Below are positions 15,753 to 23,951 of a DNA stretch of 64,000 bases, one piece after another (the first letter of the stretch is position 1; each line of letters begins with the position of its first letter). The position numbers and the translations under genes were made by a program. Under the pieces are notes generated by a model that was not told the DNA's origin, searched no databases, and was given only the letters and a program-made list of their open reading frames with translations. The stretch spans positions 244,461 through 308,460 of the forward strand of contig NZ_JACJHR010000001.1 in NCBI RefSeq assembly GCF_014174495.1. The letters run 5' to 3'. The DNA is from Amycolatopsis echigonensis. Lineage in GTDB: Bacteria > Actinomycetota > Actinomycetes > Mycobacteriales > Pseudonocardiaceae.

Positions 15753-15935
15753 TCACGGACGGTCTTTGACGCTCTTGGCGGCGTCCTTGACTTTTTCCGC
15801 CGCCTGCTTGAGCGCGCCCTTGGCCCGCTCGGCTTTGCCCTCGGCCTGCCACTGCTCGTTCCCGGTGGCGTCGCCGACAGCTTCCTTGGCCTTGCCCTTG
15901 AGTTCCTCGGCCTTGTTTCCGGCGGTGTCGCTCAT
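15753..15935 (-). CDS. CsbD family stress protein
   Basis: A 60-residue, highly charged, alanine/lysine-rich helical protein of the CsbD family, with NKAEELKGKAKEAVGDATGN as the hallmark. The role of CsbD is not known, but in Bacillus it belongs to the SigB general stress regulon. A SigB/SigF-like promoter (GTTT-N16-GGGTAA) is found 79 bp upstream, which supports the same control here. The start is preceded by GAAGAGG. Confidence 0.9.
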   Translation of the reverse strand: MSDTAGNKAEELKGKAKEAVGDATGNEQWQAEGKAERAKGALKQAAEKVKDAAKSVKDRP

Positions 15936-16013
15936 GTCGATGACCTCTTCTCGTCTCGGGGATTCCTCATCCCGCGGCGGAGCACGAAAAACGATCTTGG
16001 CGATGACTCCGGA

Positions 16014-16039
16014 TTACCCGTCCGGAGCAGTGCGCAAAC
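16014..16039 (-). promoter_or_regulatory. SigB/SigF-like promoter of csbD-like gene
   Basis: On the minus strand GTTT (16039-16036) is followed after 16 bp by GGGTAA (16019-16014). Actinobacterial SigB/SigF promoters read GTTT-N14-16-GGGTAT, so five of six -10 bases match. It is 79 bp from the CsbD start and just beyond the stop of the membrane-protein gene at 16046. Confidence 0.5.
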
Positions 16040-16045
16040 CGGCGG

Positions 16046-16537
16046 TCAGCGGCGAACCTTGGCGGCGGCGATGTACTGATTGGCTTCGGGGAGAAACGAC
16101 AGGACGACGCCGAGCACGGCGAAGGCGGCGCCGACGTAGCTGACGACTGTGCCCTGTCCCGCCAGCAAGGAGACGACTTGGAGGGCGGTGAGCACGGTGA
16201 GCACGATCCTCGCCCAGTTGCGGCCCGCGCGGAGTTTGAACGCGAACAGCAAGTGCAGCAACGCGAACACGACAGCGATCACCGCTCCGACGACGATGCC
16301 GATCGTGACCGCCTGGTCGATCTGGGCCTCGGTGAGGCGGGTGGCGTTCTGCCCGTTCGCTCTTCGCATCGCGTCCGTCAACGTGTCTCGCGCGAAGAAC
16401 AGGAACACGGCTCCGGCCAAGCCGACGACCGTGGCGGCGACGAACGACCAGAACGCGCCCGTGATCACCGCCGGGCGCGGCGGGGCCGCGGCGGGAGTTC
16501 CGTCGGAAGGGGAGGGGTAGGCAGGCATGTCAGTCAT
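16046..16537 (-). CDS. Small integral membrane protein
   Basis: A 163-residue protein with four predicted membrane helices: about residues 24-48 (FWSFVAATVVGLAGAVFLFF), 75-98 (IGIVVGAVIAVVFALLHLLF), 107-125 and 129-148. The N-terminal 20 residues are Pro/Ser-rich and cytoplasmic-looking. It has the form of a common unnamed actinobacterial family; no function is known. The start at 16537 (MTDMPAYP) gives the standard N-terminus; the ATG at 16528 is possible. Confidence 0.7.
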   Translation of the reverse strand: MTDMPAYPSPSDGTPAAAPPRPAVITGAFWSFVAATVVGLAGAVFLFFARDTLTDAMRRANGQNATRLTEAQIDQAVTIGIVVGAVIAVVFALLHLLFAFKLRAGRNWARIVLTVLTALQVVSLLAGQGTVVSYVGAAFAVLGVVLSFLPEANQYIAAAKVRR

Positions 16538-16829
16538 GAGAAAACGGTGGCACAGTGCGCGAAACCCCGCACGGCAAGAGAGAAACAGAGGCCGGAAAAC
16601 CTGGCGGTGAACGAGATCGCGCACCTGTGCCGGATTTCCGGTTTGGGATTGCGCTCGCCGGGTATTCAGGGGAATTCCCGCGAAATCGCTGCGGAATTCG
16701 CGGGGCGCCCCGCGAATTGCTGATCCGTCTTCTCCGCGGCGAGTTTACGGTTCCGGCACTGTGGCTGGAGTGGACAGACGCACGCGCGGGTACCTCCTTC
16801 TTGGCTGGGGCGCCGAGGGGAGGTCAACC

Positions 16830-17264
16830 GTGAGTGTGGACGAATTCCGGCACAGTCGGTTGCCCGTGCGAGCTGCGTCGCCGGAGGGCGGGGCCGCCCG
16901 TTTGGATCTGGTGCTGGGCCGGGATTTCCCGGCGTTGCGACGGGTTCGCGACGAGGCGGTCGCGTTCGTGCGCCGCCACCGCCCGCATGCTGCCCCAGAC
17001 GCGGTGGCCGACGCGAGACTGGTCCTCGACGAGATGGCCAGCAACGCGATGCGGCACGCCCGCCCGCCGTGCGAGCTGGCTCTGTCGCTGCGCGGAGACC
17101 GGCTCCTGATCGAAGTGTCCGACCCGCTCCCGGTTCTCGCTCGTTGCCGGGAAGGCTACGAAGGCGGGGGACGCGGGCTGGCCCTGATCGACGCGCTCGC
17201 CGCCCGCTGGGGCCAGACACCCGGGGCGGCCGGGAAGACTGTTTGGGCAGAGCTGCCCCTCTGA
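16830..17264 (+). CDS. RsbW-like ATP-binding regulator
   Basis: A 144-residue GHKL ATPase of the anti-sigma-factor type. RDFPALRRVRDEAVAFVRRH leads into the N-box LVLDEMASNAMRHARPP, and GYEGGGRGLALIDALAARWG is the G2 region. There is no second domain. In streptomycetes and relatives such stand-alone proteins act as serine kinases or sigma-factor antagonists. The GTG at 16830 has GGGAGGT 7 nt upstream. Its cognate STAS protein is not in the window. Confidence 0.8.
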   Translation: MSVDEFRHSRLPVRAASPEGGAARLDLVLGRDFPALRRVRDEAVAFVRRHRPHAAPDAVADARLVLDEMASNAMRHARPPCELALSLRGDRLLIEVSDPLPVLARCREGYEGGGRGLALIDALAARWGQTPGAAGKTVWAELPL

Positions 17265-17301
17265 ACCAGTCCCGGTCCGGTGCGCTGCCAGTGGGGAGGG
17301 G

Positions 17302-17332
17302 AACCCTGAGGGAATCAGAGGCCCGCAGGGTT
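17302..17332. terminator. Terminator hairpin, copy 2 of a repeated element
   Basis: AACCCTG and CAGGGTT form the outer 7-bp stem; after one mismatch GGG pairs with CCC. Length (31 nt) and flanks are nearly identical to the copy at 15718-15748, with compensating changes absent, so this copy is slightly weakened. It lies between the RsbW-like gene and the convergent dasD-like gene. Confidence 0.7.
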
Positions 17333-17348
17333 CCCGTCACGGACAGCC

Positions 17349-18809
17349 TTACGATCGAGCCAAGTGCTCCGCCGCGGCCCGCAGGCTCACGTAGGAACCG
17401 CTGAAGGTGTCGATCCTCGGCCCCGGCCCGGTCTCCGGCCCGGGAACCCCGGTCTCGACCCGGATGTAGTCCACAGTGGACAGACCGGCCAGGAACTCCC
17501 GCACCGCCGGATGCCGGTGCGCTTCCCGGGTCACGATCACGACGCTCTCCGCCGAGGAGGCCTCGGCCAGAACCGTCGAGACGTCGTCGGGCGAGACCGA
17601 GAGGGTCCTGGTGCCCGGGACCAGCTCCGCCAGATGCGCACCCAGCCCCCACGGCATCGGCCCGGCCGCGATGCCCGGCTCGGTCTGCACGTCCACCACC
17701 AGCGACGGACCCGTCAGCCGGGGCGTGCCGGTAATCCGCAACGCGGCTCGCGCGGCGGACAGACCGAGCGAGTAGTCCACCGGCTGCACCGTTGCCGGAG
17801 CAGGGGAGGTGCCCAGCGAAGCGGTCCGGGCAGCGGCATCAGCCAGCCGCTCCAAGGAAAGCCGTCCCTCGGTCACGGCCGCGACAATCGCCTCCGCGGT
17901 CCGGTCGAGCGTCTCGGCATCGAACGCGGCCCCGCCGAGGCACAGCGCGTCGGCACCGCCCAGGAGGGCCCGGACGGAAGCCTCGCCGAGACCGTCGTGC
18001 CGTCCGTACGCCCCGGAGACCGCCCCCATCTCCAACGCGTCGGTGATGACCGCCCCGGTGAACCCCAGTTCGCCGCGCAGCACGTCGACGAGCGCGGTCC
18101 GGTTGAACGTCGCCGGTTCGTCGCCCCATTCCCGCACGACAAGGTGGCCGGACATGACCGTCCGGACGCCCGCGTCGATCGCGGCGGCGAACGGGACGAG
18201 TTCGACCTCCCGCAACTCGGCCGCGGTCCGCGGCAGCACCGGCAGCGAGAGATGCGAATCCTCGGTCGCCGCGCCGTGGCCGGGGAAGTGCTTGGCGCAC
18301 GCGGCGACGCCGTACTTCTGCAGGCCGGTGACGAAGGCCGCGACGTGCGGCGAGGCTGCCGCCGGATCCGAGCCGAACGCGCGCACGCCGATGCCCGGAT
18401 CCTCCGCCGCGAGCGTGAGATCCGCGCAGGGCGCGAGGTTGACCGTGACCCCGCACGCCGCCAGCCGCTCGCCGAGAGCCGCGGCGACGGACGCGGTCAG
18501 CTCCGGATCCCCGGCCGCGCCGAGGGCGAGCGGGCCGGGCACGAACGAGCCCTTGCCGACGTCGAGGCGGGTGACGTCGCCGCCTTCCTCGTCGATCCCG
18601 ACGACCACGCCGTCCCGCTCGGACCGCAGCGCGGAGGTGAGCGCGGCGACCTGTTCGTCGTCGACCACGTTGCGCCCGAACAGGATCACGCCGCCGAGGC
18701 CTTCGGCGAGGCGGCGGCGCACCCAGTCCGGCGCGGTCGTCCCGGCGAATCCGGGCAGCAGCACGGCTTCGGCGAGCCGGCGGGTTTCGGACAGCTCAGC
18801 CACCGTCAT
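17349..18809 (-). CDS. dasD: GH3 beta-N-acetylglucosaminidase, DasD/NagZ-like
   Basis: A 486-residue GH3 enzyme without signal peptide, hence cytoplasmic. It bears the NagZ-type signature KHFPGHGAATEDSHLSLP, whose Asp-His pair serves as acid/base, and VITDALEMGAVSGAY, whose Asp is the nucleophile. It should release GlcNAc from chitobiose imported by the upstream ABC transporter. Its ATG overlaps the stop of the permease gene (ATGA), so it is the last gene of the operon. In Streptomyces dasD also follows dasABC; the symbol rests on that gene order, family and the dre sites. Confidence 0.8.
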   Translation of the reverse strand: MTVAELSETRRLAEAVLLPGFAGTTAPDWVRRRLAEGLGGVILFGRNVVDDEQVAALTSALRSERDGVVVGIDEEGGDVTRLDVGKGSFVPGPLALGAAGDPELTASVAAALGERLAACGVTVNLAPCADLTLAAEDPGIGVRAFGSDPAAASPHVAAFVTGLQKYGVAACAKHFPGHGAATEDSHLSLPVLPRTAAELREVELVPFAAAIDAGVRTVMSGHLVVREWGDEPATFNRTALVDVLRGELGFTGAVITDALEMGAVSGAYGRHDGLGEASVRALLGGADALCLGGAAFDAETLDRTAEAIVAAVTEGRLSLERLADAAARTASLGTSPAPATVQPVDYSLGLSAARAALRITGTPRLTGPSLVVDVQTEPGIAAGPMPWGLGAHLAELVPGTRTLSVSPDDVSTVLAEASSAESVVIVTREAHRHPAVREFLAGLSTVDYIRVETGVPGPETGPGPRIDTFSGSYVSLRAAAEHLARS

Positions 18810-19636
18810 CCCTTCACCGCGCCGGCGGTCATGCCGGACACGAGTTTCCGTTGCACGATCAGGAAGAAGATCACCGCCGGGATCGCGTAGACCACCGACG
18901 CGGCCATGACGCCGCCCCAGTCGATCGAGAACGCCGTCTTGAACGACGACAGCCAGACCGGCAGCGTCTGCTTGGATTGGTCGCGCATGAACACCAGGGC
19001 GAACAGGAATTCGTTCCACGCGGTGATGAAGCTGAACACCGACGTGGTCACCAGGCCCGGTCCGAGCAGCGGCAGCGTGACCCGGCGGAACGCGCCGACC
19101 CGGCTGCAGCCGTCGATCATCGCGGCCTCTTCGAGGTCGTACGGGATCCCGTTGACGAACCCGTAGAGCATCCACACGGTGAACGGCAGCGACGTCGCGA
19201 AGTACACCAGCAGCAGCGACGGCAGCGTGTTGAGCAGCCCGATGTCGCGCATCAGCAGGTACATCGGGATGAACAGCGCCGAGAGCGGGGCCAGCTGCGC
19301 GACCAGGATCAGCAGCAGGAACCCCTTGCGGCCGCGGAAACGGAAGCGGGCCAGCGGGATCGCCGCGAGCACGCCCACCACCAGCGCGGCCAGCACCGCG
19401 CCGAGCGTCACGATCAGGCTGTTGGTCAGGTACGTGACGAATCCGGGCTTGGTCAGCGCCGACGCGAAGTTCGACAGCGTCGCCGAGGTCGGGATCAGGT
19501 CGTACTTCGGCGACAGCACGTCGCCCGGCGTCTTCAGCGACGTCGTGAACATCCAGTACGTCGGGAAGAGGAACAGCAGCGCCACGAGCACGCCGGCGAC
19601 CGACACCAGCACCCGGGCGGGCAGGGACTTCCTCAT
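18806..19636 (-). CDS. dasC: Sugar ABC transporter permease (MalG type)
   Basis: A 276-residue inner-membrane permease with six helices. The EAA loop that docks the ATPase is EEAAMIDGCSRVGAFRRVTLP, and SLKTPGDVLSP in the first external loop is common in MalG-type proteins. It pairs with the MalF-type permease encoded just before (ATGA overlap). No ATP-binding subunit is present in the operon, as in das loci, which rely on the shared ATPase MsiK encoded elsewhere. Confidence 0.8.
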   Translation of the reverse strand: MRKSLPARVLVSVAGVLVALLFLFPTYWMFTTSLKTPGDVLSPKYDLIPTSATLSNFASALTKPGFVTYLTNSLIVTLGAVLAALVVGVLAAIPLARFRFRGRKGFLLLILVAQLAPLSALFIPMYLLMRDIGLLNTLPSLLLVYFATSLPFTVWMLYGFVNGIPYDLEEAAMIDGCSRVGAFRRVTLPLLGPGLVTTSVFSFITAWNEFLFALVFMRDQSKQTLPVWLSSFKTAFSIDWGGVMAASVVYAIPAVIFFLIVQRKLVSGMTAGAVKG

Positions 19637-20619
19637 GCGATCTCCCCGTCCTTGGTCCGGACCAGCAGCTGCACGTACCGGCCGGTGACCAGCAGGAGCA
19701 GCACCAGCATGATGGTCGCGATGGCCGCGGCGGAGCCGAAGTGGCTGCCCGCGATGCCCTTGAGGTACTGCAGGATCGCCAGGTTCGTGCTCGCGCCGCC
19801 CGGGCCGCCCTGGCGGATGGCCCACACCTGGGCGAACATGTTGAAGTCCCACAGCATCGACAGGAACGTCACCATCGTCAGGATCGGCCGGATCGCCGGC
19901 CAGCTGACCGCGCGGAACGTCTGCCACGGCCCGGCCCCGTCGATGCCCGCCGCCTCGTACTGCTCGCGCGGCACCCCGATGAGGCCCGCGTAGAGCGTGA
20001 ACGCGACGAACGGGACCGCCTGCCACAGCACCAGCAGCCCGATCACCACGAGCGTGCTCGTGCCCGTGGAGAACCACGAATACCCGATGAAGGAATGGAA
20101 ACCCAGCCGGTCCAGCGTCTTGTTGAGGATGCCGTACTGCTGGTCGAAGATCCACTGGAACACCGTGGTGGTGGCGATGACCGGCACCGCCCACGCGAGC
20201 ACCAGGGAAATCTGCACGAAGATCCGCAGCACGGGGTGGAGATGCCGCATCAGCACCGCGATCAGCAGCGCCACGAGCAGTGTCGCGGCGACGAGAGCGC
20301 CGGTGAAGAGGACCGTGCGGAGCGCGACTGCCCAGAACTCGGGGTCGGACAGCACGTCGGTGTAGTTCTTGAAGCCGATCCACACCATCTTGCCGGTCAC
20401 CAGCTCGCGCAGGTCGAGCCGGCGGAGGCTGATGCCGAGCATCTGGACGGTGGGCCAGCCGAGCAGCACCAGCACGGCGGCGAGCGCGGGCAGGAGCAGC
20501 AGGTACGGCATGAGCCGTTCGCTGATCCAGCCGCCGCCCCGCCGGCGCGCCGCGCCGACGTGCGCCGGCGCCGGCGGGGTCGCCCCCGCCGGCACCGGCG
20601 TGTCCTTCGTCGCGGTCAT
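19633..20619 (-). CDS. dasB: Sugar ABC transporter permease (MalF type)
   Basis: A 328-residue permease with six main helices. The first is LMPYLLLLPALAAVLVLLGW, and the EAA loop reads EQYEAAGIDGAGPWQTFRAV. A Pro/Ala-rich cytoplasmic tail precedes helix one. It overlaps the binding-protein gene upstream and the second permease downstream by 4 nt each, so the four genes are translationally coupled. The role in chitobiose uptake is inferred from gene order and the operators. Confidence 0.8.
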   Translation of the reverse strand: MTATKDTPVPAGATPPAPAHVGAARRRGGGWISERLMPYLLLLPALAAVLVLLGWPTVQMLGISLRRLDLRELVTGKMVWIGFKNYTDVLSDPEFWAVALRTVLFTGALVAATLLVALLIAVLMRHLHPVLRIFVQISLVLAWAVPVIATTTVFQWIFDQQYGILNKTLDRLGFHSFIGYSWFSTGTSTLVVIGLLVLWQAVPFVAFTLYAGLIGVPREQYEAAGIDGAGPWQTFRAVSWPAIRPILTMVTFLSMLWDFNMFAQVWAIRQGGPGGASTNLAILQYLKGIAGSHFGSAAAIATIMLVLLLLVTGRYVQLLVRTKDGEIA

Positions 20620-21908
20620 CCGCCGATGATCTTGTCGAGGGCCGTGTTCGCGTCGGCCGCGGCCTGGTCCAGGGTCTTCTTCCCGGTCAGGTAAGCGGTC
20701 AGCATGTCCTTCAGCGGGTTCTGGCCGGATTCGACCTCGCCCCACTTCGGGCTGGCCGGCATCGCGCGGCCGTTCTTCGACGCCTTCGCCATCACCGAGC
20801 CCAGCGGGTCCTTGTCCAGGGCGCTGACGTCGGTGGAGGTGCCCGGCACGTAGCCGCTCGCGGCCAGCTGCGTCATGTACTTGGTGCTGGTCAGCAGCTT
20901 CAGGTAGTCCTTGGCGAGGTCCTGGTGCTTGCTGTTGAGCGGGACGACCAGGTTCGAGCCGCCGAGGAACACCGGGGCGGTCTGGCCGGCGGTCTTCGAC
21001 GGGATCGGGAACGCGCCGGTCTTGGCGGTGATGCCCGGGTCGGTCTTGGCCGCGGTCGCCACCTCGTTCGGGGTGCCGATGAACATGGCGACCTTGCCCG
21101 CGCCGTAGATGCCCGCCTGCTGCGGCGTGGCCTCGTCGTTGTCCTTGGGCGCGGTGGTGCCGGAGGTGTCCACGAGCTTCTTGTAGAACTCGAGACCCGC
21201 CTTGGCTTCGGGGGTGGTGAGCGAGGACTTGAAGGACTTGCCCTCGGCCTTGGCGATGTCGCCGCCGTTGTCCCAGATGAACGACGACAGCGCGTACCAG
21301 TTCTGGCCCGGCATGTAGAGCGGCTGGAACTGCGGGTCGCTGCCGAACTTCGCCTTCAGCTTCGCGATGTCGTCGAGCCATTCGTCGTTCGAGGCGGGCG
21401 GCTTCGCGATGCCGGCCTGCTCGAACATGTCCTTGCGGTACATGACGACGCGGTTCGCGGCGTAGAACGGCACGCCGACGGTTTTGCCGTCGTACTGGCC
21501 GGACGCCTTGAGCCCGGCGAGCCACTGTCCTCCGTTGAGGTTGTTGACGTCGCCGGACAGGTCGGCCAGCACGCCCTGCGAGGCGAACGCCGGGGTCTGC
21601 GTGTTGCCGACCTCGATGACGTCCGGCGGGGTGTCGCTGGCCAGCGCGGTGGTCAGCTTCTGCTGGATGCCGTTCCACTGCTGGATCTGGTAGTCGACCT
21701 TGACGCCGGGATGGGCGGCCTCGAATTCCTTGTTCAGGGCGGAGGTCAGGCTGTCCGGCGCGGAGCCGGTCATCAGCCAGACTGTCAGTTTGCCGTCCTG
21801 CGCGCCCCCAGCGCTCGAGGCGTTCTCACTCCCGCCGGAGCCGGCACACCCGGCCGTGGCGAGCGTGATGGCGGCGGCTCCCGCCGCCAGCTTGAGCCAG
21901 CGCTTCAC
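20616..21908 (-). CDS. dasA: Sugar-binding lipoprotein of ABC transporter
   Basis: A 430-residue solute-binding protein (family 1) with a lipoprotein signal: a KRWLK charged start, a hydrophobic stretch and lipobox ATAGC with Cys21. The mature protein has LTVWLMTGSAPDSLTSALN and the usual two-lobe fold with DVIEVGNTQTPAFASQG. The GTG at 21908 is the start; a 1307-codon open frame continuing upstream is not coding. It is the first gene of the das-like operon and lies downstream of two dre-like sites. Chitobiose/GlcNAc as ligand is inferred. Confidence 0.82.
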   Translation of the reverse strand: MKRWLKLAAGAAAITLATAGCAGSGGSENASSAGGAQDGKLTVWLMTGSAPDSLTSALNKEFEAAHPGVKVDYQIQQWNGIQQKLTTALASDTPPDVIEVGNTQTPAFASQGVLADLSGDVNNLNGGQWLAGLKASGQYDGKTVGVPFYAANRVVMYRKDMFEQAGIAKPPASNDEWLDDIAKLKAKFGSDPQFQPLYMPGQNWYALSSFIWDNGGDIAKAEGKSFKSSLTTPEAKAGLEFYKKLVDTSGTTAPKDNDEATPQQAGIYGAGKVAMFIGTPNEVATAAKTDPGITAKTGAFPIPSKTAGQTAPVFLGGSNLVVPLNSKHQDLAKDYLKLLTSTKYMTQLAASGYVPGTSTDVSALDKDPLGSVMAKASKNGRAMPASPKWGEVESGQNPLKDMLTAYLTGKKTLDQAAADANTALDKIIGG

Positions 21909-21958
21909 GTGTCTCGTCCTTTCGGTGCCCGGTCGTCGGCGACCGGGGCTGAATGACA

Positions 21959-22010
21959 AATGGTGTAGACCAATGTCCAGCAGAGTGGTCCGGACCACAG
22001 CCGGTGTCAA
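21959..22010 (-). promoter_or_regulatory. das promoter with two dre-like DasR sites
   Basis: TGGTGTAGACCA (21961-21972) and TGGTCCGGACCA (21986-21997) resemble the DasR core TGGTCTAGACCA with one and two mismatches; their centres are 25 bp apart. On the minus strand a consensus TTGACA (22010-22005) is followed 17 bp later by CACTCT (21987-21982), so the second site fills the promoter spacer, an ideal place for repression by the GntR-type regulator DasR when GlcNAc phosphate levels are low. Confidence 0.75.
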
Positions 22011-22562
22011 GCCGGTTGCCAAGATGTTGCGAAGACGGCCGCCGGGGTGACGCTGCGTATCCGCGCGGTTACCCGTGTCGCGGCGGAATGTGCTGGTAGA
22101 GCGCGGTTTCCGCAGTACGGGCAACGGTTTCCGGGGCGGGGGAGTTGTTCGTGAACGGCTCGCCGGGCCGGGCGCTGCGCGGTCACGTCTGCAAGCTCCG
22201 CGCGGACGACTTCCGGCCCTTGTGCGAGGACGCGGCAGCGGGCTCGCGACAGCTGTCGTCCGGCCCGGCGCGGCGCCGCGTTTCGGCCTCCAGGAGAGGT
22301 GATTACCCACTGCGACGAGTGCCGGACTGGCCGCCGACAGTGACCCGGGGTGGGTGAGTTTCATTCCGGCCGACGCTGGCCGTACCCCCGATGACCTCGG
22401 AAAACCTCTTGTGTACCACGTGTCACAGCACTCCCGGTGGTTTACAGGCGTCCCGCGTGTCACACACACTGGGGCTCGCCCAGGTGATCCGGTGCCGCTC
22501 TTGGGGAAGAGACGCGGACGGCCGGAGCGCTCCCAGGGCGGGAAAAGAAGAGGGAGTAGAGG
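22011..22562. other. Long intergenic stretch upstream of the lysozyme gene
   Basis: These 552 bp separate the das promoter from the lysozyme gene. Short open frames exist, for example 22145-22357, but none has a ribosome site or recognisable protein. The last part, about 22405-22562, is less GC-biased, has repeated GTGTCACA-type words (22422-22467), and ends with AAGAGGGAGTAGAGG before the start codon, so it is probably the lysozyme promoter and leader. I see no classifiable riboswitch. Confidence 0.4.
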
Positions 22563-23891
22563 ATGACGGGCTCCGGGCGGATAGCGGCTCGGGCGGGTGC
22601 GGTCGTGGCGGCGGCAGCGGTGGCTGCCGCCGGAGCGCTGGGGCTGCTGCACGCGCCCCAGGCGGCTGCGGCACCTGCCGAGGTGCCGGGCATGGATGTG
22701 TCCGGGCACCAGGGCAATGTGGACTGGAAAGCGGCCTGGAACGCCGGTGCGCGCTTCGCGTACGTCAAGGCGACCGAGGGCACCGGGTACCAGAACCCGT
22801 ATTTCGCGCAGCAGTACAACGGCTCTTACGACGTCGGGATGATCCGCGGCGCCTACCACTTCGCGCGTCCGGACGTGTCCGACGGCGCGACGCAGGCGGA
22901 CTACTTCGTCGCGCACGGCGGCGGCTGGTCCGCGGACGGCCGCACGATGCCGCCGATGCTGGACATCGAATACAACCCCTACGGCTCGACCTGCTTCGGC
23001 CTGTCGCAGTCGGCGATGGTGTCGTGGGTCCGGTCGTTCTCCGAGCGGCTGCACGCGAAAACCTCGCGCTGGCCGATGCTCTACACCACCACCGACTGGT
23101 GGAAGACCTGCACCGGGAACTCGGGGGCGTTCGGCGACACGCATCCGCTGTTCATCGCCCGGTACGCGCAAAGCGCGGGTCCGCTGCCCTCGGGCTGGCG
23201 CTACTACACGGTCTGGCAGTACTCCGACTCCGGCAGCAAACCCGGCGACCAGGACTCGTTCAACGGCTCGATGGAGCAGCTGATCAAGTTCGCCGGCGGC
23301 GACGCTCCGAAGAGCGAGGCCCCGGCTCCGCCGAAGCCGACCACGTCGACGAAGCCGCCGACGTCGACCACGCCGACCACGAGCGCGCCGCCGACCTCGT
23401 CGGCCACGAAGACGCAGACTAAGACACCGACGAAGACGCCCACCAGTTCGGCCACGACTTCGCCGACGACGACCGCGAAGGCGAGCCCGACGACGTCCGG
23501 CAGCCCGACGTCCTCGGCGACGAAGCCGACCCCGTCCACCCCGTCCACCCCTTCCACGTCGTCGCCCGCGGCGAAGAAGGACATCAGCGGTCTCGTCTGG
23601 GCGGGCGGCAAGCAGGCGAACCCGCCGGGGTCGCTGTCGGACGCCAAGCACGCCGATTCGCTGACCGCCAACGTGCACGAGGTCGCGAAGGTGACGCCGA
23701 AGGCTTCGGCCCCGCAGGAGGTGACCACCAGCCAGCCGACGCAGACCTCCGCGCCCGATGCGAGCCAGCCGAAGCAGCAGGCGCTGGCGAAAACCGGCGT
23801 GAGCACCCCTCGGCTCGCCGTGTTCGGCGCGGCGCTGCTCGTGTTCGGGGCGATCCTGATGACGCTCTCCCGGATGGTGGCCCGGCGCTGA
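22563..23891 (+). CDS. Sortase-anchored GH25 lysozyme
   Basis: A 442-residue secreted muramidase. A signal peptide (1-38) ends at AAAA; the GH25 domain (41-245) has GMDVSGHQGNVDW and PMLDIEYNPYG, carrying the catalytic acids. A Thr/Ser/Pro/Lys linker of about 90 residues follows. The C-terminus has LAKTG (408-412), a membrane helix and the tail RMVARR. LAxTG is the signal of actinobacterial class E sortases, so the enzyme is probably linked to peptidoglycan rather than released. It should cut the MurNAc-GlcNAc bond. No sortase gene is adjacent. Confidence 0.9.
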   Translation: MTGSGRIAARAGAVVAAAAVAAAGALGLLHAPQAAAAPAEVPGMDVSGHQGNVDWKAAWNAGARFAYVKATEGTGYQNPYFAQQYNGSYDVGMIRGAYHFARPDVSDGATQADYFVAHGGGWSADGRTMPPMLDIEYNPYGSTCFGLSQSAMVSWVRSFSERLHAKTSRWPMLYTTTDWWKTCTGNSGAFGDTHPLFIARYAQSAGPLPSGWRYYTVWQYSDSGSKPGDQDSFNGSMEQLIKFAGGDAPKSEAPAPPKPTTSTKPPTSTTPTTSAPPTSSATKTQTKTPTKTPTSSATTSPTTTAKASPTTSGSPTSSATKPTPSTPSTPSTSSPAAKKDISGLVWAGGKQANPPGSLSDAKHADSLTANVHEVAKVTPKASAPQEVTTSQPTQTSAPDASQPKQQALAKTGVSTPRLAVFGAALLVFGAILMTLSRMVARR

Positions 23892-23895
23892 TTCC

Positions 23896-23936
23896 GGCCG
23901 GGTCCGCGACTCCGCGCACGGAGCGCGGGCCCGGCC
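23896..23936 (+). terminator. Long GC-rich terminator after the lysozyme gene
   Basis: GGCCGGG pairs with CCCGGCC and, after one bulged base each side, CCGCG pairs with CGCGG. The hairpin starts 5 nt after the lysozyme stop codon and ends 16 nt before the next gene. Confidence 0.65.
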
Positions 23937-23951
23937 GTTAGGCTTCCCGGC

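Noticed and set aside
22145..22357. A 70-codon rightward frame in the das-lysozyme gap
   Set aside because: No ribosome site, no recognisable motif, composition like non-coding frames; it overlaps nothing conserved.
22145..22562. A possible c-di-AMP (ydaO-type) riboswitch before the cell-wall hydrolase
   Set aside because: Actinobacterial wall hydrolases often carry this switch, and CCGGGGTGGGTGAG loosely recalls one of its motifs, but the other conserved blocks could not be found.
23338..23570. Repeated ACG/CCG triplets in the lysozyme gene looking like a DNA repeat array
   Set aside because: They encode the Thr/Pro/Ser linker of the anchored lysozyme; the period is codon-based and irregular, so it is protein low complexity, not a CRISPR or satellite.
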